A DNA stretch of 10,631 nt from Bifidobacterium breve. GTDB taxonomy: Bacteria; Actinomycetota; Actinomycetes; Mycobacteriales; Mycobacteriaceae. The notes under the pieces were generated by a model. That model was not told the DNA's origin. It saw nothing but the letters and a program-made list of their open reading frames with translations, and made no database searches. The stretch lies in NCBI GenBank assembly GCA_945882475.1, contig CAMCWJ010000070.1, positions 1-10,631 on the forward strand. Direction: 5' to 3'. Shown here in pieces: positions 1 to 9,165 of this stretch. The stretch's first letter is position 1. Each line of letters starts with the position of its first letter. The position numbers and the translations under genes were made by a program.

Positions 1-194
1 TCCTCGAAGACTCCGGTGTGAACGGGGTGCCCGGAGAGCGCCTCGAAGGTGGCGGCGCCGACGAACCGCAGAGCCGACTCGGTGGGGACGACGCGCACGT
101 CGTGACCGGCCTCACTGAGCTGACGCACCAGTGAGCAGGCCTTGTAGGCGGCGATGCCGCCGGCGACTCCGACGATGATCCGCTTCGGGCTCAT
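1..194 (-). CDS. coaBC: CoaBC N-terminus (phosphopantothenoylcysteine synthetase/decarboxylase), partial
   Basis: Bifunctional cytosolic enzyme of coenzyme A synthesis. The C-terminal CoaB part joins cysteine to 4'-phosphopantothenate and the N-terminal flavin-dependent CoaC part decarboxylates the product. Only the first 64 codons are visible and the gene runs off the left edge. The visible start reads MSPKRIIVGVAGGIAAYKAC, the glycine-rich beta-strand/loop opening of the flavoprotein decarboxylase fold (GVAGGIAAYK motif at about residues 8-17). It continues with a VVPTESALRFV stretch and a FEALSGHPVH stretch typical of the mycobacterial Dfp protein. The ATG at 194 is the natural family start. 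It lies 23 nt after the rpoZ stop, with only a weak purine-rich site before it, so it is probably co-transcribed with, and perhaps translationally helped by, rpoZ. The order gmk-rpoZ-coaBC is conserved in mycobacteria. Identity is confident; the catalytic centre cannot be assessed because it is outside the window. Confidence 0.93.
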   Translation of the reverse strand, partial: MSPKRIIVGVAGGIAAYKACSLVRQLSEAGHDVRVVPTESALRFVGAATFEALSGHPVHTGVFE

Positions 195-217
195 GGGTCG
201 ATCCGCGCTGGTGGCGC

Positions 218-517
218 CTACTCGCCTTCGGTGTGTTCGAGCAGGTCGCCGTGGATCTCGCGAAGCGAGATCGACAGCGGCTTCTCCTGCAGGCCAGGCT
301 CGACCAGCGGGCCGACGTACTCCAGGATGCCGTCGCCGAGTTGGTTGTAGTAGTCGTTGATCTGGCGAGCCCGCTTCGCGGCGTAGATCACCAGCGCGTA
401 CTTGCTCGACACCCGATCGAGAAGTTCGTCGATGGGCGGGTTGGTGATGCCCAGGGGGGTGTCGTAAGCGGTGGCCGCACCGGGGGCCGGATCGTAGTGA
501 TCCGAAGTGTTCGTCAC
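218..517 (-). CDS. rpoZ: RNA polymerase omega subunit
   Basis: Small subunit of core RNA polymerase that wraps the C-terminal tail of beta' and aids assembly and stability of the enzyme. The protein is 99 residues. After a variable N-terminal 20 residues it carries the highly conserved block GITNPPIDELLDRVSSKYAL (residues 23-42), followed by YAAKRARQINDYYNQL, the omega signature, and a C-terminal SLREIHGDLLEHTEGE tail. It is about 11 residues shorter than M. tuberculosis RpoZ, the difference lying in the unconserved N-terminus. The start is GTG at 517, supported by an AGGAGA Shine-Dalgarno at 526-531 with an 8-nt spacer. It lies 81 nt downstream of gmk and 23 nt upstream of coaBC, so it is most likely part of a mihF-gmk-rpoZ-coaBC unit. 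The relatively long gap before it contains a tandem direct repeat that could carry a separate signal. Confidence 0.96.
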   Translation of the reverse strand: MTNTSDHYDPAPGAATAYDTPLGITNPPIDELLDRVSSKYALVIYAAKRARQINDYYNQLGDGILEYVGPLVEPGLQEKPLSISLREIHGDLLEHTEGE

Positions 518-533
518 GTGGTCGTTCTCCTGG

Positions 534-567
534 CAGATCGAAGGGGTGAAACAGATCGAAGGTGTGA
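534..567. repeat. Two-copy tandem direct repeat, 18-bp period, in gmk-rpoZ spacer
   Basis: On the plus strand CAGATCGAAGGGGTGA (534-549) is followed after 2 nt by CAGATCGAAGGTGTGA (552-567). The two copies match at 15 of 16 positions and start 18 bp apart, nearly two helical turns. The pair lies in the 81-nt gap between the gmk stop and the rpoZ start and ends 3 nt before the rpoZ Shine-Dalgarno (read on the minus strand). Two near-identical half-sites on roughly the same DNA face would suit a DNA-binding protein, but a simple local duplication explains it equally well. No function is known to me. Confidence 0.6.
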
Positions 568-598
568 CATGCCGCTCCCTGGTGGGCTCGGCGATCGC

Positions 599-1222
599 TC
601 ACGCCGTCTTCGGGGCGTTTCTTACCAGCAACGATACCAATTCAGTGCAGGCCGAATCCAATTGGCTGTTGACCACGACGACATCGAACTCATCCTGGGC
701 GGCAAGTTCGGCCTCGGCGGTGGCCAACCGGCGGGCCACCAACTCGGGCGTTTCGGTGCCCCGGTCTTTGAGCCGCTGCTCAAGGGTATCCCAGTCGGGC
801 GGGGCCAAAAACACGGTGCGGGCGGTGGGTCGGGCTGATTTGACTGCTCTGGCACCGGCCAGGTCCACCTCGATCAGAACCGGCCGGCCGGCGGACGCCG
901 CATCGAGCACTGGTTGCGCCGGGGTTCCGGAGCGGTGCAGGCCGCCGTGAATGTCGGCCCACTCCAACAATTCCCCACTGTCGATCAACTGCTGGAAAGC
1001 CTCGGGCGAGACGAAGTGGTAGTCGACGCCGTCGACCTCCCCCGGACGCGGTGCCCGGGTGGTGGCCGACACACTGAAGTGCAAGTCAGGCAGCTGCTGC
1101 CGTAACCGGCGGACGACCGTGGACTTGCCGACCGCGGAGGGGCCGGACAGCACGAGTACGCAACCAGGTGCGGCTCGCTGGGGCGCAACGCCCCGGCCGT
1201 CCGGCCCTCCGCCGGCGTCCAT
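599..1222 (-). CDS. gmk: Guanylate kinase
   Basis: Cytosolic nucleoside monophosphate kinase converting GMP (or dGMP) plus ATP to GDP plus ADP, feeding GTP and dGTP synthesis. The protein is 207 residues, close to the 208 of M. tuberculosis Gmk. After a poorly conserved, Gly/Pro/Arg-rich 20-residue N-terminus comes the P-loop GPSAVGKST (residues 27-35). The GMP-binding segment SATTRAPRPGEVDGVDYHF (about 52-70) carries the expected R56, R59 and Y68, then ELLEWADIHGGLHRSGT. The EVDLAGARAVK segment starts near 118 and the lid RGTETPELVARRL near 154. Typical guanylate kinases have NYYGT where this protein has HRSGT; the M. tuberculosis enzyme has the same replacement. The start is ATG at 1222, 8 nt after the mihF stop. 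The candidate Shine-Dalgarno (GGTAGG-like) overlaps that stop, suggesting translational coupling with mihF. Confidence 0.96.
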   Translation of the reverse strand: MDAGGGPDGRGVAPQRAAPGCVLVLSGPSAVGKSTVVRRLRQQLPDLHFSVSATTRAPRPGEVDGVDYHFVSPEAFQQLIDSGELLEWADIHGGLHRSGTPAQPVLDAASAGRPVLIEVDLAGARAVKSARPTARTVFLAPPDWDTLEQRLKDRGTETPELVARRLATAEAELAAQDEFDVVVVNSQLDSACTELVSLLVRNAPKTA

Positions 1223-1230
1223 CGACCTAC

Positions 1231-1551
1231 CTATGCGGTGAAGTCGAACTTTTCCAGCAATGCCCTGCGCTGGCGATCGCCGAGGCCGCGCAGACGGCGC
1301 GTCGGGGCGATCTCCAGTTCGGTCATGATCTCCTGCGCCTTGACCTTGCCGACCTTGGGCAGAGCCTCCAGCAGTGCGGAAACCTTCATCTTGCCGAGCA
1401 CCTCGTCGGTCTCGGCATCCTTGAGCACCTGCTTGAGATTGGTGCCACCGCGCTTGAGCCGATCCTTCAATTCAGCTCGGATCCGACGTGCTGCGGCAGC
1501 CTTCTCCAAGGCGGCCGCGCGCTGCTCGTCGGTCAACTGTGGAAGGGCCAC
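1231..1551 (-). CDS. mihF: Mycobacterial integration host factor (mIHF), nucleoid-associated protein
   Basis: Small basic DNA-binding protein of actinobacteria, unrelated in fold to the E. coli IHF heterodimer. It is known as a host factor for mycobacteriophage L5 integration and as a chromosome-organising protein. The protein is 106 residues. The N-terminal half (LTDEQRAAALEKAAAARRIR, residues 6-25, and onward) looks like a long charged helix. The C-terminal half holds the helix-two-turn-helix type DNA-binding region around LPKVGKVKAQEIMTELEI (64-81), followed by the basic stretch APTRRLRGLGDRQRRALLEKF (82-102). The start is GTG at 1551 with a strong Shine-Dalgarno, GGAGGA at 1556-1561, spaced 4 nt. 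An in-frame TGA lies at 1600-1602 with no ATG, GTG or TTG between it and the GTG, so a longer N-terminal form is not possible here. It heads the gmk-rpoZ-coaBC cluster and is preceded by a 366-bp intergenic region likely to contain its promoter. Confidence 0.96.
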   Translation of the reverse strand: MALPQLTDEQRAAALEKAAAARRIRAELKDRLKRGGTNLKQVLKDAETDEVLGKMKVSALLEALPKVGKVKAQEIMTELEIAPTRRLRGLGDRQRRALLEKFDFTA

Positions 1552-1614
1552 GGGTTCCTCCGTCTCATCACCATCATTTGTTGTGCTTGGGCCGGGACTT
1601 CAGCCAGCGAAGCG

Positions 1615-1670
1615 ACCGTACCCAGGCTGTCTGTCGAAATCTAACCCGACCCCCCTGCCCAGCGGTGCAA
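1615..1670 (-). promoter_or_regulatory. Candidate mihF promoter region
   Basis: Read on the minus strand, two hexamers fit the mycobacterial SigA -10 pattern TANNNT: TAGATT at 1638-1643 and TACGGT at 1615-1620. They would give 5' leaders of roughly 80 and 55 nt before the mihF GTG. A TTGCAC at 1665-1670 resembles a -35, but its 21-nt spacing from TAGATT is too long for a canonical promoter. Mycobacterial promoters often lack a good -35, so the region is plausible but the exact start is a guess from pattern alone. Confidence 0.35.
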
Positions 1671-1761
1671 ACGCGCACGACACGTGCCCCTCACGGGCCT
1701 GCGACGGCAGCCGAAAAGCAGGCTGGGGCAGCGGCTCCCGGCCACCGGAACCGGGTCACCG

Positions 1762-1782
1762 CAAGCCCAATTCAGGGGCTTG
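1762..1782 (-). terminator. Candidate intrinsic terminator hairpin downstream of pyrF
   Basis: CAAGCCC (1762-1768) and GGGCTTG (1776-1782) form a perfect 7-bp stem with a 7-nt loop, about 135 nt beyond the pyrF stop. In the minus-strand transcript no U-run follows it, so it would be an atypical (U-less) terminator of the kind proposed for mycobacteria. On the opposite strand a T5 run lies 7 nt after the stem (1790-1794), which would fit a plus-strand terminator better, but no plus-strand gene leads into it. It could also be only an RNA 3'-end stabiliser. Confidence 0.4.
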
Positions 1783-1917
1783 AGCTGGGTTTTTGCGGAA
1801 TGGCCAGGCGTGGGGAACGCCCGCCCGGTCACCTCTACGGCGCGCCCGGGCGACCAATTTCAGCCGGATTTCCCGGCCCGGCGGCGTGTCGCGCGTGTCG
1901 CGGACCCGAATCGCCGA

Positions 1918-2742
1918 TCAGGCCAGATAGGCGACGGCGTCGCGGAGTCGCTCCGCGGCCGCCCGGACCGCCGCCGGATCAGGGCCGGCCCGCAGCACCT
2001 CCCGGGAGACCGCGGGCAGTAACTGGCCTGCGCGCGCCCCACCCAGGCCACCGAGGGCCTCCGGTCGGCCGCCCTGTGCGCCGACACCGGGCACCAACAC
2101 GGGGCCGCCGAGGGCGCTGAGGTCGGGCACGTCAGACAGCGTGGCGCCGACGACAACCCCGACCGAACCCGAGGGTCCGGCGGCCGCCCGGTTGACCGCC
2201 GCGGCGGCGTCGACGATCGACTGCGCGACCGTGCGGCCGTCGACCATGGCGCGTTGGACCTCCGCGCCCTCAGGGTTGGAGGTGGCGGCCAGGACGAAAA
2301 CGCCGCGGCCGTGCTCGGCGGCGACCTCAAGCAATGGCTGCAGCGATCCGAAGCCCAGGTAGGGCGAGGCGGTCACCGCATCGGCCGCCAACGGGCCCGC
2401 ACCCGCCCAGGCCTGGGCGTAGGCGGCCATGGTGGATCCGATGTCACCGCGTTTGGCGTCGGCGAGCACCAGCACCCCGTCGGATTGCAACTGTGCGGTG
2501 GTGCGCTCGAGGATCGCGAAACCCGTTGCGCCGTAAGCCTCGAAGAACGCGACCTGTGGCTTGACCACCGCGAAGCCCGCGTACGCCCGCACACAGATGT
2601 CGCAGAACTGCGCCAACCCGTCGGCATTCGGTGGCAGGCCCCAGGCCGCCATCAGCTCCGGGTGCGGGTCGATGCCAACGCACAGTGGCCCGCGTGCGCC
2701 GATCGCCGACGCCAGGCGTGTTCCGAATCCCCCCGCGGTCAT
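1918..2742 (-). CDS. pyrF: Orotidine 5'-phosphate decarboxylase
   Basis: Last step of de novo UMP synthesis: decarboxylation of OMP to UMP, in the cytosol. The protein is 274 residues, the usual size for the actinobacterial long-type OMP decarboxylase. The TIM-barrel landmarks appear in order: CVGIDPHPELMAAWG (21-35) with the substrate-binding Asp25; FAVVKPQVAFFEAYG (57-71) with Lys61; the catalytic LADAKRGDIGSTMAAYA (93-109) with the Asp95-Lys97-Asp100 array; and the phosphate-binding VPGVGAQGG near 217-225. The start is ATG at 2742, 4 nt after the carB stop. No convincing Shine-Dalgarno precedes it, so translation probably depends on coupling with carB. It is the last gene of the pyr operon and is followed by a long gap with a hairpin. 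Confidence 0.96.
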   Translation of the reverse strand: MTAGGFGTRLASAIGARGPLCVGIDPHPELMAAWGLPPNADGLAQFCDICVRAYAGFAVVKPQVAFFEAYGATGFAILERTTAQLQSDGVLVLADAKRGDIGSTMAAYAQAWAGAGPLAADAVTASPYLGFGSLQPLLEVAAEHGRGVFVLAATSNPEGAEVQRAMVDGRTVAQSIVDAAAAVNRAAAGPSGSVGVVVGATLSDVPDLSALGGPVLVPGVGAQGGRPEALGGLGGARAGQLLPAVSREVLRAGPDPAAVRAAAERLRDAVAYLA

Positions 2743-2746
2743 CGGA

Positions 2747-6094
<3,348 letters not shown>

Positions 6095-6114
6095 CTAGCG
6101 ATCTCCCATCCCTG

Positions 6115-6176
6115 CGCGAGCGTGCGCATGTGTGCACTGGCGACGGCGTGTCGACGGACCGACACGCACGCTCGCG
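6115..6176. repeat. Long imperfect palindrome between carA and carB (REP-like)
   Basis: CGCGAGCGTGCG (6115-6126) and CGCACGCTCGCG (6165-6176) are perfect 12-bp inverted repeats separated by 38 nt. A second perfect 8-bp hairpin, GCGTGTCG (6146-6153) with CGACACGC (6160-6167) and a 6-nt loop, nests inside and shares 3 nt (6165-6167) with the outer arm. The outer stem can shorten to 9 bp and stack on the inner hairpin, or the two can compete for those 3 nt. The element fills most of the 95-nt carA-carB gap and ends 7 nt before the carB Shine-Dalgarno (minus-strand sense). It may be a dispersed palindromic repeat or an RNA structure tuning carB expression or mRNA stability. Confidence 0.7.
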
Positions 6177-6189
6177 GTATCGGGGCGGG

Positions 6190-7314
6190 TCATGTGCCGC
6201 CCGCCATCAGATCGACGAACTGGTCGAAGAGATAGTTGGCGTCGTGCGGACCGGCGGCCGCCTCTGGGTGGTACTGCACGGAGAAGGCTTGCCCGCTCCG
6301 GAGTCTGATCCCCTCGACGACGCCATCATTGGCGCAGGTGTGGCTCACCATCGCCGGGCCGAAGTCGGTATCGAAGACCTCACCGGCCTCACCCTCCAGG
6401 GCGAAGCCGTGGTTCTGCGCGGTGACCGCGACCCGCCCGGTGGCATGGTCGATCACCGGCACGTTGATGCCACGGTGCCCGAACACCATCTTGTAGGTGC
6501 TGCGGCCCAGCGCCCGGCCAAGAATCTGATTGCCGAAACAAATTCCGAACAGCGGTATGCCGGCCCCGAGAACCGCACGGGTGACAGCCACGACATGGTC
6601 CGCGGTGGCAGGGTCACCGGGGCCGTTGGACAGGAACACCCCATCGGGTTTGAGTTCGGCGATCTGCTCGAAGGTCGTCGTCGATGCCAGCACGTGGGTG
6701 CGGATCCCGCGCTGCGCGAAGTTGCGCGGGGTGTTGGTCTTGATACCGAGATCCAGCGCTGCAACGGTAAACCGCTGCGGCCCTTCGGGTTCCACGATGT
6801 AGCTCTGCGAAGTGCTGACCTCGCCGCACAGGTCGGCGCCGAGCATCGCGGGCTGTTCGCGAACCCGTCGCACCAACTCGGCGTCGTCGGCCACCGCAGC
6901 ACCGGAGAAGATCCCGGCTTTCATCGACCCACCGCTGCGCAGGTGGCGCACGATCGCCCGGGTGTCCACGCCGGCGATCCCGACGACGTGCTGCTGGATC
7001 AACTCGTCGGCGAGGGTGCCGGTAGCCCGCCAGTTGGATGCCATCGGGGACGGATCGCGCACCGCGTACCCGGCGACCCAGATCCTGTCCCCCCGGCTCT
7101 CGGCATCTTCGTGGTTCCAGCCGGTGTTGCCGATCTGCGGCGCGGTGGCGATCACGATCTGGCGGTGATAGCTCGGGTCGGTCAGGGTCTCCTGGTAGCC
7201 CGACATCCCGGTGGAGAACACCGCTTCGCCGAAGGTCTCACCGACCGCCCCGAACGGGGTTCCCCGATAGACACGTCCGTCCTCGAGCACGAGGACGGCC
7301 CTGTTCTGGGTCAC
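6190..7314 (-). CDS. carA: Carbamoyl-phosphate synthase small subunit (glutaminase)
   Basis: Glutamine amidotransferase subunit that hydrolyses glutamine and passes ammonia to CarB. The protein is 374 residues, as expected (376 in M. tuberculosis). The N-terminal small-subunit domain (1 to about 150) includes GMSGYQETLTDPSY (36-49) and VGIAGVDTRAIVRHLR (111-126). The class I glutaminase domain follows, with LSNGPGDP (228-235), nucleophile Cys259 in FGICFGNQ, and His349/Glu351 in QYHPEA completing the triad. The frame stays open upstream to 7587, but that stretch is Arg-rich and lies over the neighbouring gene. The GTG at 7314 is chosen because it gives the conserved MTQNRAVLVLEDGRVYRG start, has an AGGAGA Shine-Dalgarno at 7321-7326 (6-nt spacer), and overlaps the upstream stop as GTGA. 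The gene is therefore translationally coupled to the Rv1382-type gene. Confidence 0.97.
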   Translation of the reverse strand: MTQNRAVLVLEDGRVYRGTPFGAVGETFGEAVFSTGMSGYQETLTDPSYHRQIVIATAPQIGNTGWNHEDAESRGDRIWVAGYAVRDPSPMASNWRATGTLADELIQQHVVGIAGVDTRAIVRHLRSGGSMKAGIFSGAAVADDAELVRRVREQPAMLGADLCGEVSTSQSYIVEPEGPQRFTVAALDLGIKTNTPRNFAQRGIRTHVLASTTTFEQIAELKPDGVFLSNGPGDPATADHVVAVTRAVLGAGIPLFGICFGNQILGRALGRSTYKMVFGHRGINVPVIDHATGRVAVTAQNHGFALEGEAGEVFDTDFGPAMVSHTCANDGVVEGIRLRSGQAFSVQYHPEAAAGPHDANYLFDQFVDLMAGGT

Positions 7315-7841
7315 GCTGTTTCTCCTGTCCTGTCGCACCATCGGGAGTAATCGCGGCTCTGGGCGCCGCGGAATCCGGTGTCGATCTCGGTGCCGGAGGG
7401 CAGCCGCCACCGGATCACCAGTATTGCGCCGGCGCCATCGCCCCCGCCGCGTCCCGGAATCACCTTGCCCGCCAGTGCGCGTTCGGTGCGCACCCCGGTG
7501 ATCGACGCCGCGGGCATCCAGATCGGACCGGCACCCGAGCGCTCCAGCAGAGCACCCTCGGGGTAGCGGGTCAGCGCCGCCTTGCACCGGTAGCCCAGAT
7601 CGCCGACCGTGACCCGCTCCAGCCAGTTCGGCGCGACGGTGCTGCCTAGGTACAGCCCGCGGGTGGGGGCGATGATCGCCGGGCTGAGCAGATCCGGCAT
7701 CGGGGGCAGCGTGCCGATCTGTTGGACCTGGCGCTGGGAGCGGTGCTTCCAGCCGCGCAACATCCGCCGGATGACTACACCGATCAGCACCGCGACGACG
7801 AATCCGAAGACGTAGGTTGCCACTGCCGTCTCGGTGTTCAT
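7311..7841 (-). CDS. Conserved membrane-anchored protein of the pyr operon (Rv1382-type), function unknown
   Basis: A 176-residue protein corresponding in position and length class to M. tuberculosis Rv1382, described there only as a probable export or membrane protein. One hydrophobic segment, ATYVFGFVVAVLIGVVI (about 8-24), lies near the N-terminus. It is followed at once by a basic stretch (RRMLRGWKHRSQRQ, 25-38), so the positive-inside rule predicts a single anchor with the remaining ~140 residues in the cytoplasm. That soluble part (LYLGSTVAPNWLERVTVGDLG, 63-83, through about 168) looks beta-rich and has been labelled PH-like in some annotations; I recall this and cannot verify it here. 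No catalytic motif is seen. ATG at 7841 is preferred over an upstream in-frame start at 7901 because the longer form adds a polar tail overlapping pyrC, and GAGGGG lies just before the ATG. It is 19 nt after pyrC, and its stop overlaps the carA start by 4 nt. Confidence 0.9.
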   Translation of the reverse strand: MNTETAVATYVFGFVVAVLIGVVIRRMLRGWKHRSQRQVQQIGTLPPMPDLLSPAIIAPTRGLYLGSTVAPNWLERVTVGDLGYRCKAALTRYPEGALLERSGAGPIWMPAASITGVRTERALAGKVIPGRGGGDGAGAILVIRWRLPSGTEIDTGFRGAQSRDYSRWCDRTGETA

Positions 7842-7860
7842 GCCACCCCTCGCCGCAGCC

Positions 7861-9165
7861 TCATCCGCGCGCGGTGCCGTCCCGCGCGGTGATCCGGCCA
7901 CGCAGCAGGGTCGCGGTGACCGTTGCCGGCAGCGTCATCGCCTGAAACGGCGTATTGGCCGAGCGACTGGCCAGTGCCGGACCATCGACCGTCCACGCCC
8001 CGGCCGGATCGACCAGCGTCAGGTTCGCCGGTTCGCCCACCTCCAGTGGGCGGCCCTGATCGTCGAGGCCGACGATGCGGGCCGGGTTCTCGCTCATCAC
8101 CCGGGCAACGCCGCGCCAGTCCAGCAGGCCGGGCTCCACCATGGTCGCCACCACCACCGACAGCGCAGTCTGCAGGCCCAGCATGCCGGGCCGGGCCGCG
8201 GAGAACTCGCAGCACTTCTCCTGCTCGGCGTGCGGGGCGTGGTCGGTGGCCACGCAATCGATCACACCGTCGGCAAGCGCCTGGCGCAATGCTTGGGTGT
8301 CAGCGGCCTCCCGCAGCGGCGGATTGACCCGGTTGACCCCGTCGTAGCCGGCCAGCCGGCTGTCATCGAGCATGAGATGGTGCGGTGTCACTTCGGCGGT
8401 AATCGAAATACCCTGCGCCTTGGCCCATCTGAGGATTTCGACGGTTCCTGCGGTCGAGGCGTGGCAGATGTGCACCCGGGCCCCGGCATCGCGGGCCAGA
8501 AGCGCATCGCGGGCCACGATCGACTCCTCGGCGGCACGCGGCCAGCCGGCCAGACCCAGCCGGGCGGCGGTCGGGCCCTCGTGGGCAACGGCGCCGACGG
8601 TGAGCCGGGGCTCCTCGGCGTGCTGGGCGATCAGCACACCGAGACCCGCGGCGTACTCCAGTGCACGGCGCATGACGAGCGGATCGTGCACGCATAGCCC
8701 GTCGTCGGAGAACATCCGGACCTGCGCCACGCCCGCGGCCATCAGGCCCATCTCGGTGAGTTGGCGGCCCGCAAGTCCCACCGTCACCGCGCCGACCGGA
8801 TGGACGTCGACCAGCCCGACCTGCCGGCCGCGCTGCCATACATGGTCGGTGACCACCGGACTGTCGGCGACGGGATCGGTGTTGGCCATCGCGAACACCG
8901 CGGTGTAGCCGCCGAGGGCCGCTGCTGCGGAACCGGTTTCGATATCCTCGGCGTACTCCCGGCCGGGTTCACGCAGATGGGCGTGCAGGTCCACCAGGCC
9001 GGGCAACAGAACCTGGCCTGGCGCGTCGATCACCTCGCCTTCTGCGGGGCACGCCAATCCGATGCCGATGTCGGCGATCTGACCGTCGGCGATCAGCACG
9101 TCGACCGGATCGCCGATGCCGTAAAGCCGGGCACCCCGGATGAGCACCACAGACGATTCGCTCAC
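7861..9165 (-). CDS. pyrC: Dihydroorotase (class I)
   Basis: Cyclises N-carbamoyl-aspartate to dihydroorotate, third step of UMP synthesis. The protein is 434 residues with the amidohydrolase metal site of class I enzymes. It has the His61-x-His63 pair in GLVDLHAHLREPGREYAEDI (from 56), an Asp in the MFSDDG motif (151-156), His182 in IAQHAEEP, His235 in VHICHAS and Asp308 in ATDHAPH. Substrate-binding NANTDP-like and NRVNPPLR segments are present near 95 and 278. The frame is open up to 9504, but the upstream part overlaps pyrB and has no family similarity. The GTG at 9165, which overlaps the pyrB stop as GTGA, gives a length close to the 430 of M. tuberculosis PyrC. A second in-frame GTG a few codons later (VVLIRG) is an alternative start. 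Class I DHOases often associate with ATCase; the tight coupling to pyrB fits this but does not prove it. Confidence 0.97.
   Translation of the reverse strand: MSESSVVLIRGARLYGIGDPVDVLIADGQIADIGIGLACPAEGEVIDAPGQVLLPGLVDLHAHLREPGREYAEDIETGSAAAALGGYTAVFAMANTDPVADSPVVTDHVWQRGRQVGLVDVHPVGAVTVGLAGRQLTEMGLMAAGVAQVRMFSDDGLCVHDPLVMRRALEYAAGLGVLIAQHAEEPRLTVGAVAHEGPTAARLGLAGWPRAAEESIVARDALLARDAGARVHICHASTAGTVEILRWAKAQGISITAEVTPHHLMLDDSRLAGYDGVNRVNPPLREAADTQALRQALADGVIDCVATDHAPHAEQEKCCEFSAARPGMLGLQTALSVVVATMVEPGLLDWRGVARVMSENPARIVGLDDQGRPLEVGEPANLTLVDPAGAWTVDGPALASRSANTPFQAMTLPATVTATLLRGRITARDGTARG

Larger units (their letters stand above)
1552..1917. other. Intergenic region between pyrF and mihF
   Basis: These 366 bp hold no coding sequence I can support; short open frames on both strands lack a recognisable product and good start signals. 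This is the largest gene-free stretch in the window and separates the pyrimidine operon from the mihF cluster. It contains a 7-bp perfect hairpin (1762-1782), a 10-bp self-complementary CGCCCGGGCG (1843-1852), a small GGCGT/ACGCC inverted repeat near 1807-1821, and promoter-like hexamers near mihF. In M. tuberculosis this position carries PE15 and PPE20; no trace of either is seen. Confidence 0.75.

Noticed and set aside
534..567. Possible mini-CRISPR or VNTR
   Set aside because: Only two copies with a 2-nt spacer; there is no spacer/repeat architecture and no further copies nearby.
1843..1852. CGCCCGGGCG palindrome as an operator
   Set aside because: A 10-bp GC-only palindrome is expected by chance at this base composition, and nothing else marks it as a binding site.
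1684..2022. Small plus-strand gene in the pyrF-mihF gap (112 codons)
   Set aside because: Composition is Arg/Pro/Gly-rich, it runs into the pyrF coding region on the opposite strand, and it has no recognisable product.
7315..7587. Extended N-terminus for carA reaching 7587
   Set aside because: The extra 91 residues are Arg-rich, overlap the Rv1382-type gene and are not part of the CarA family; the GTG at 7314 with AGGAGA fits family length.
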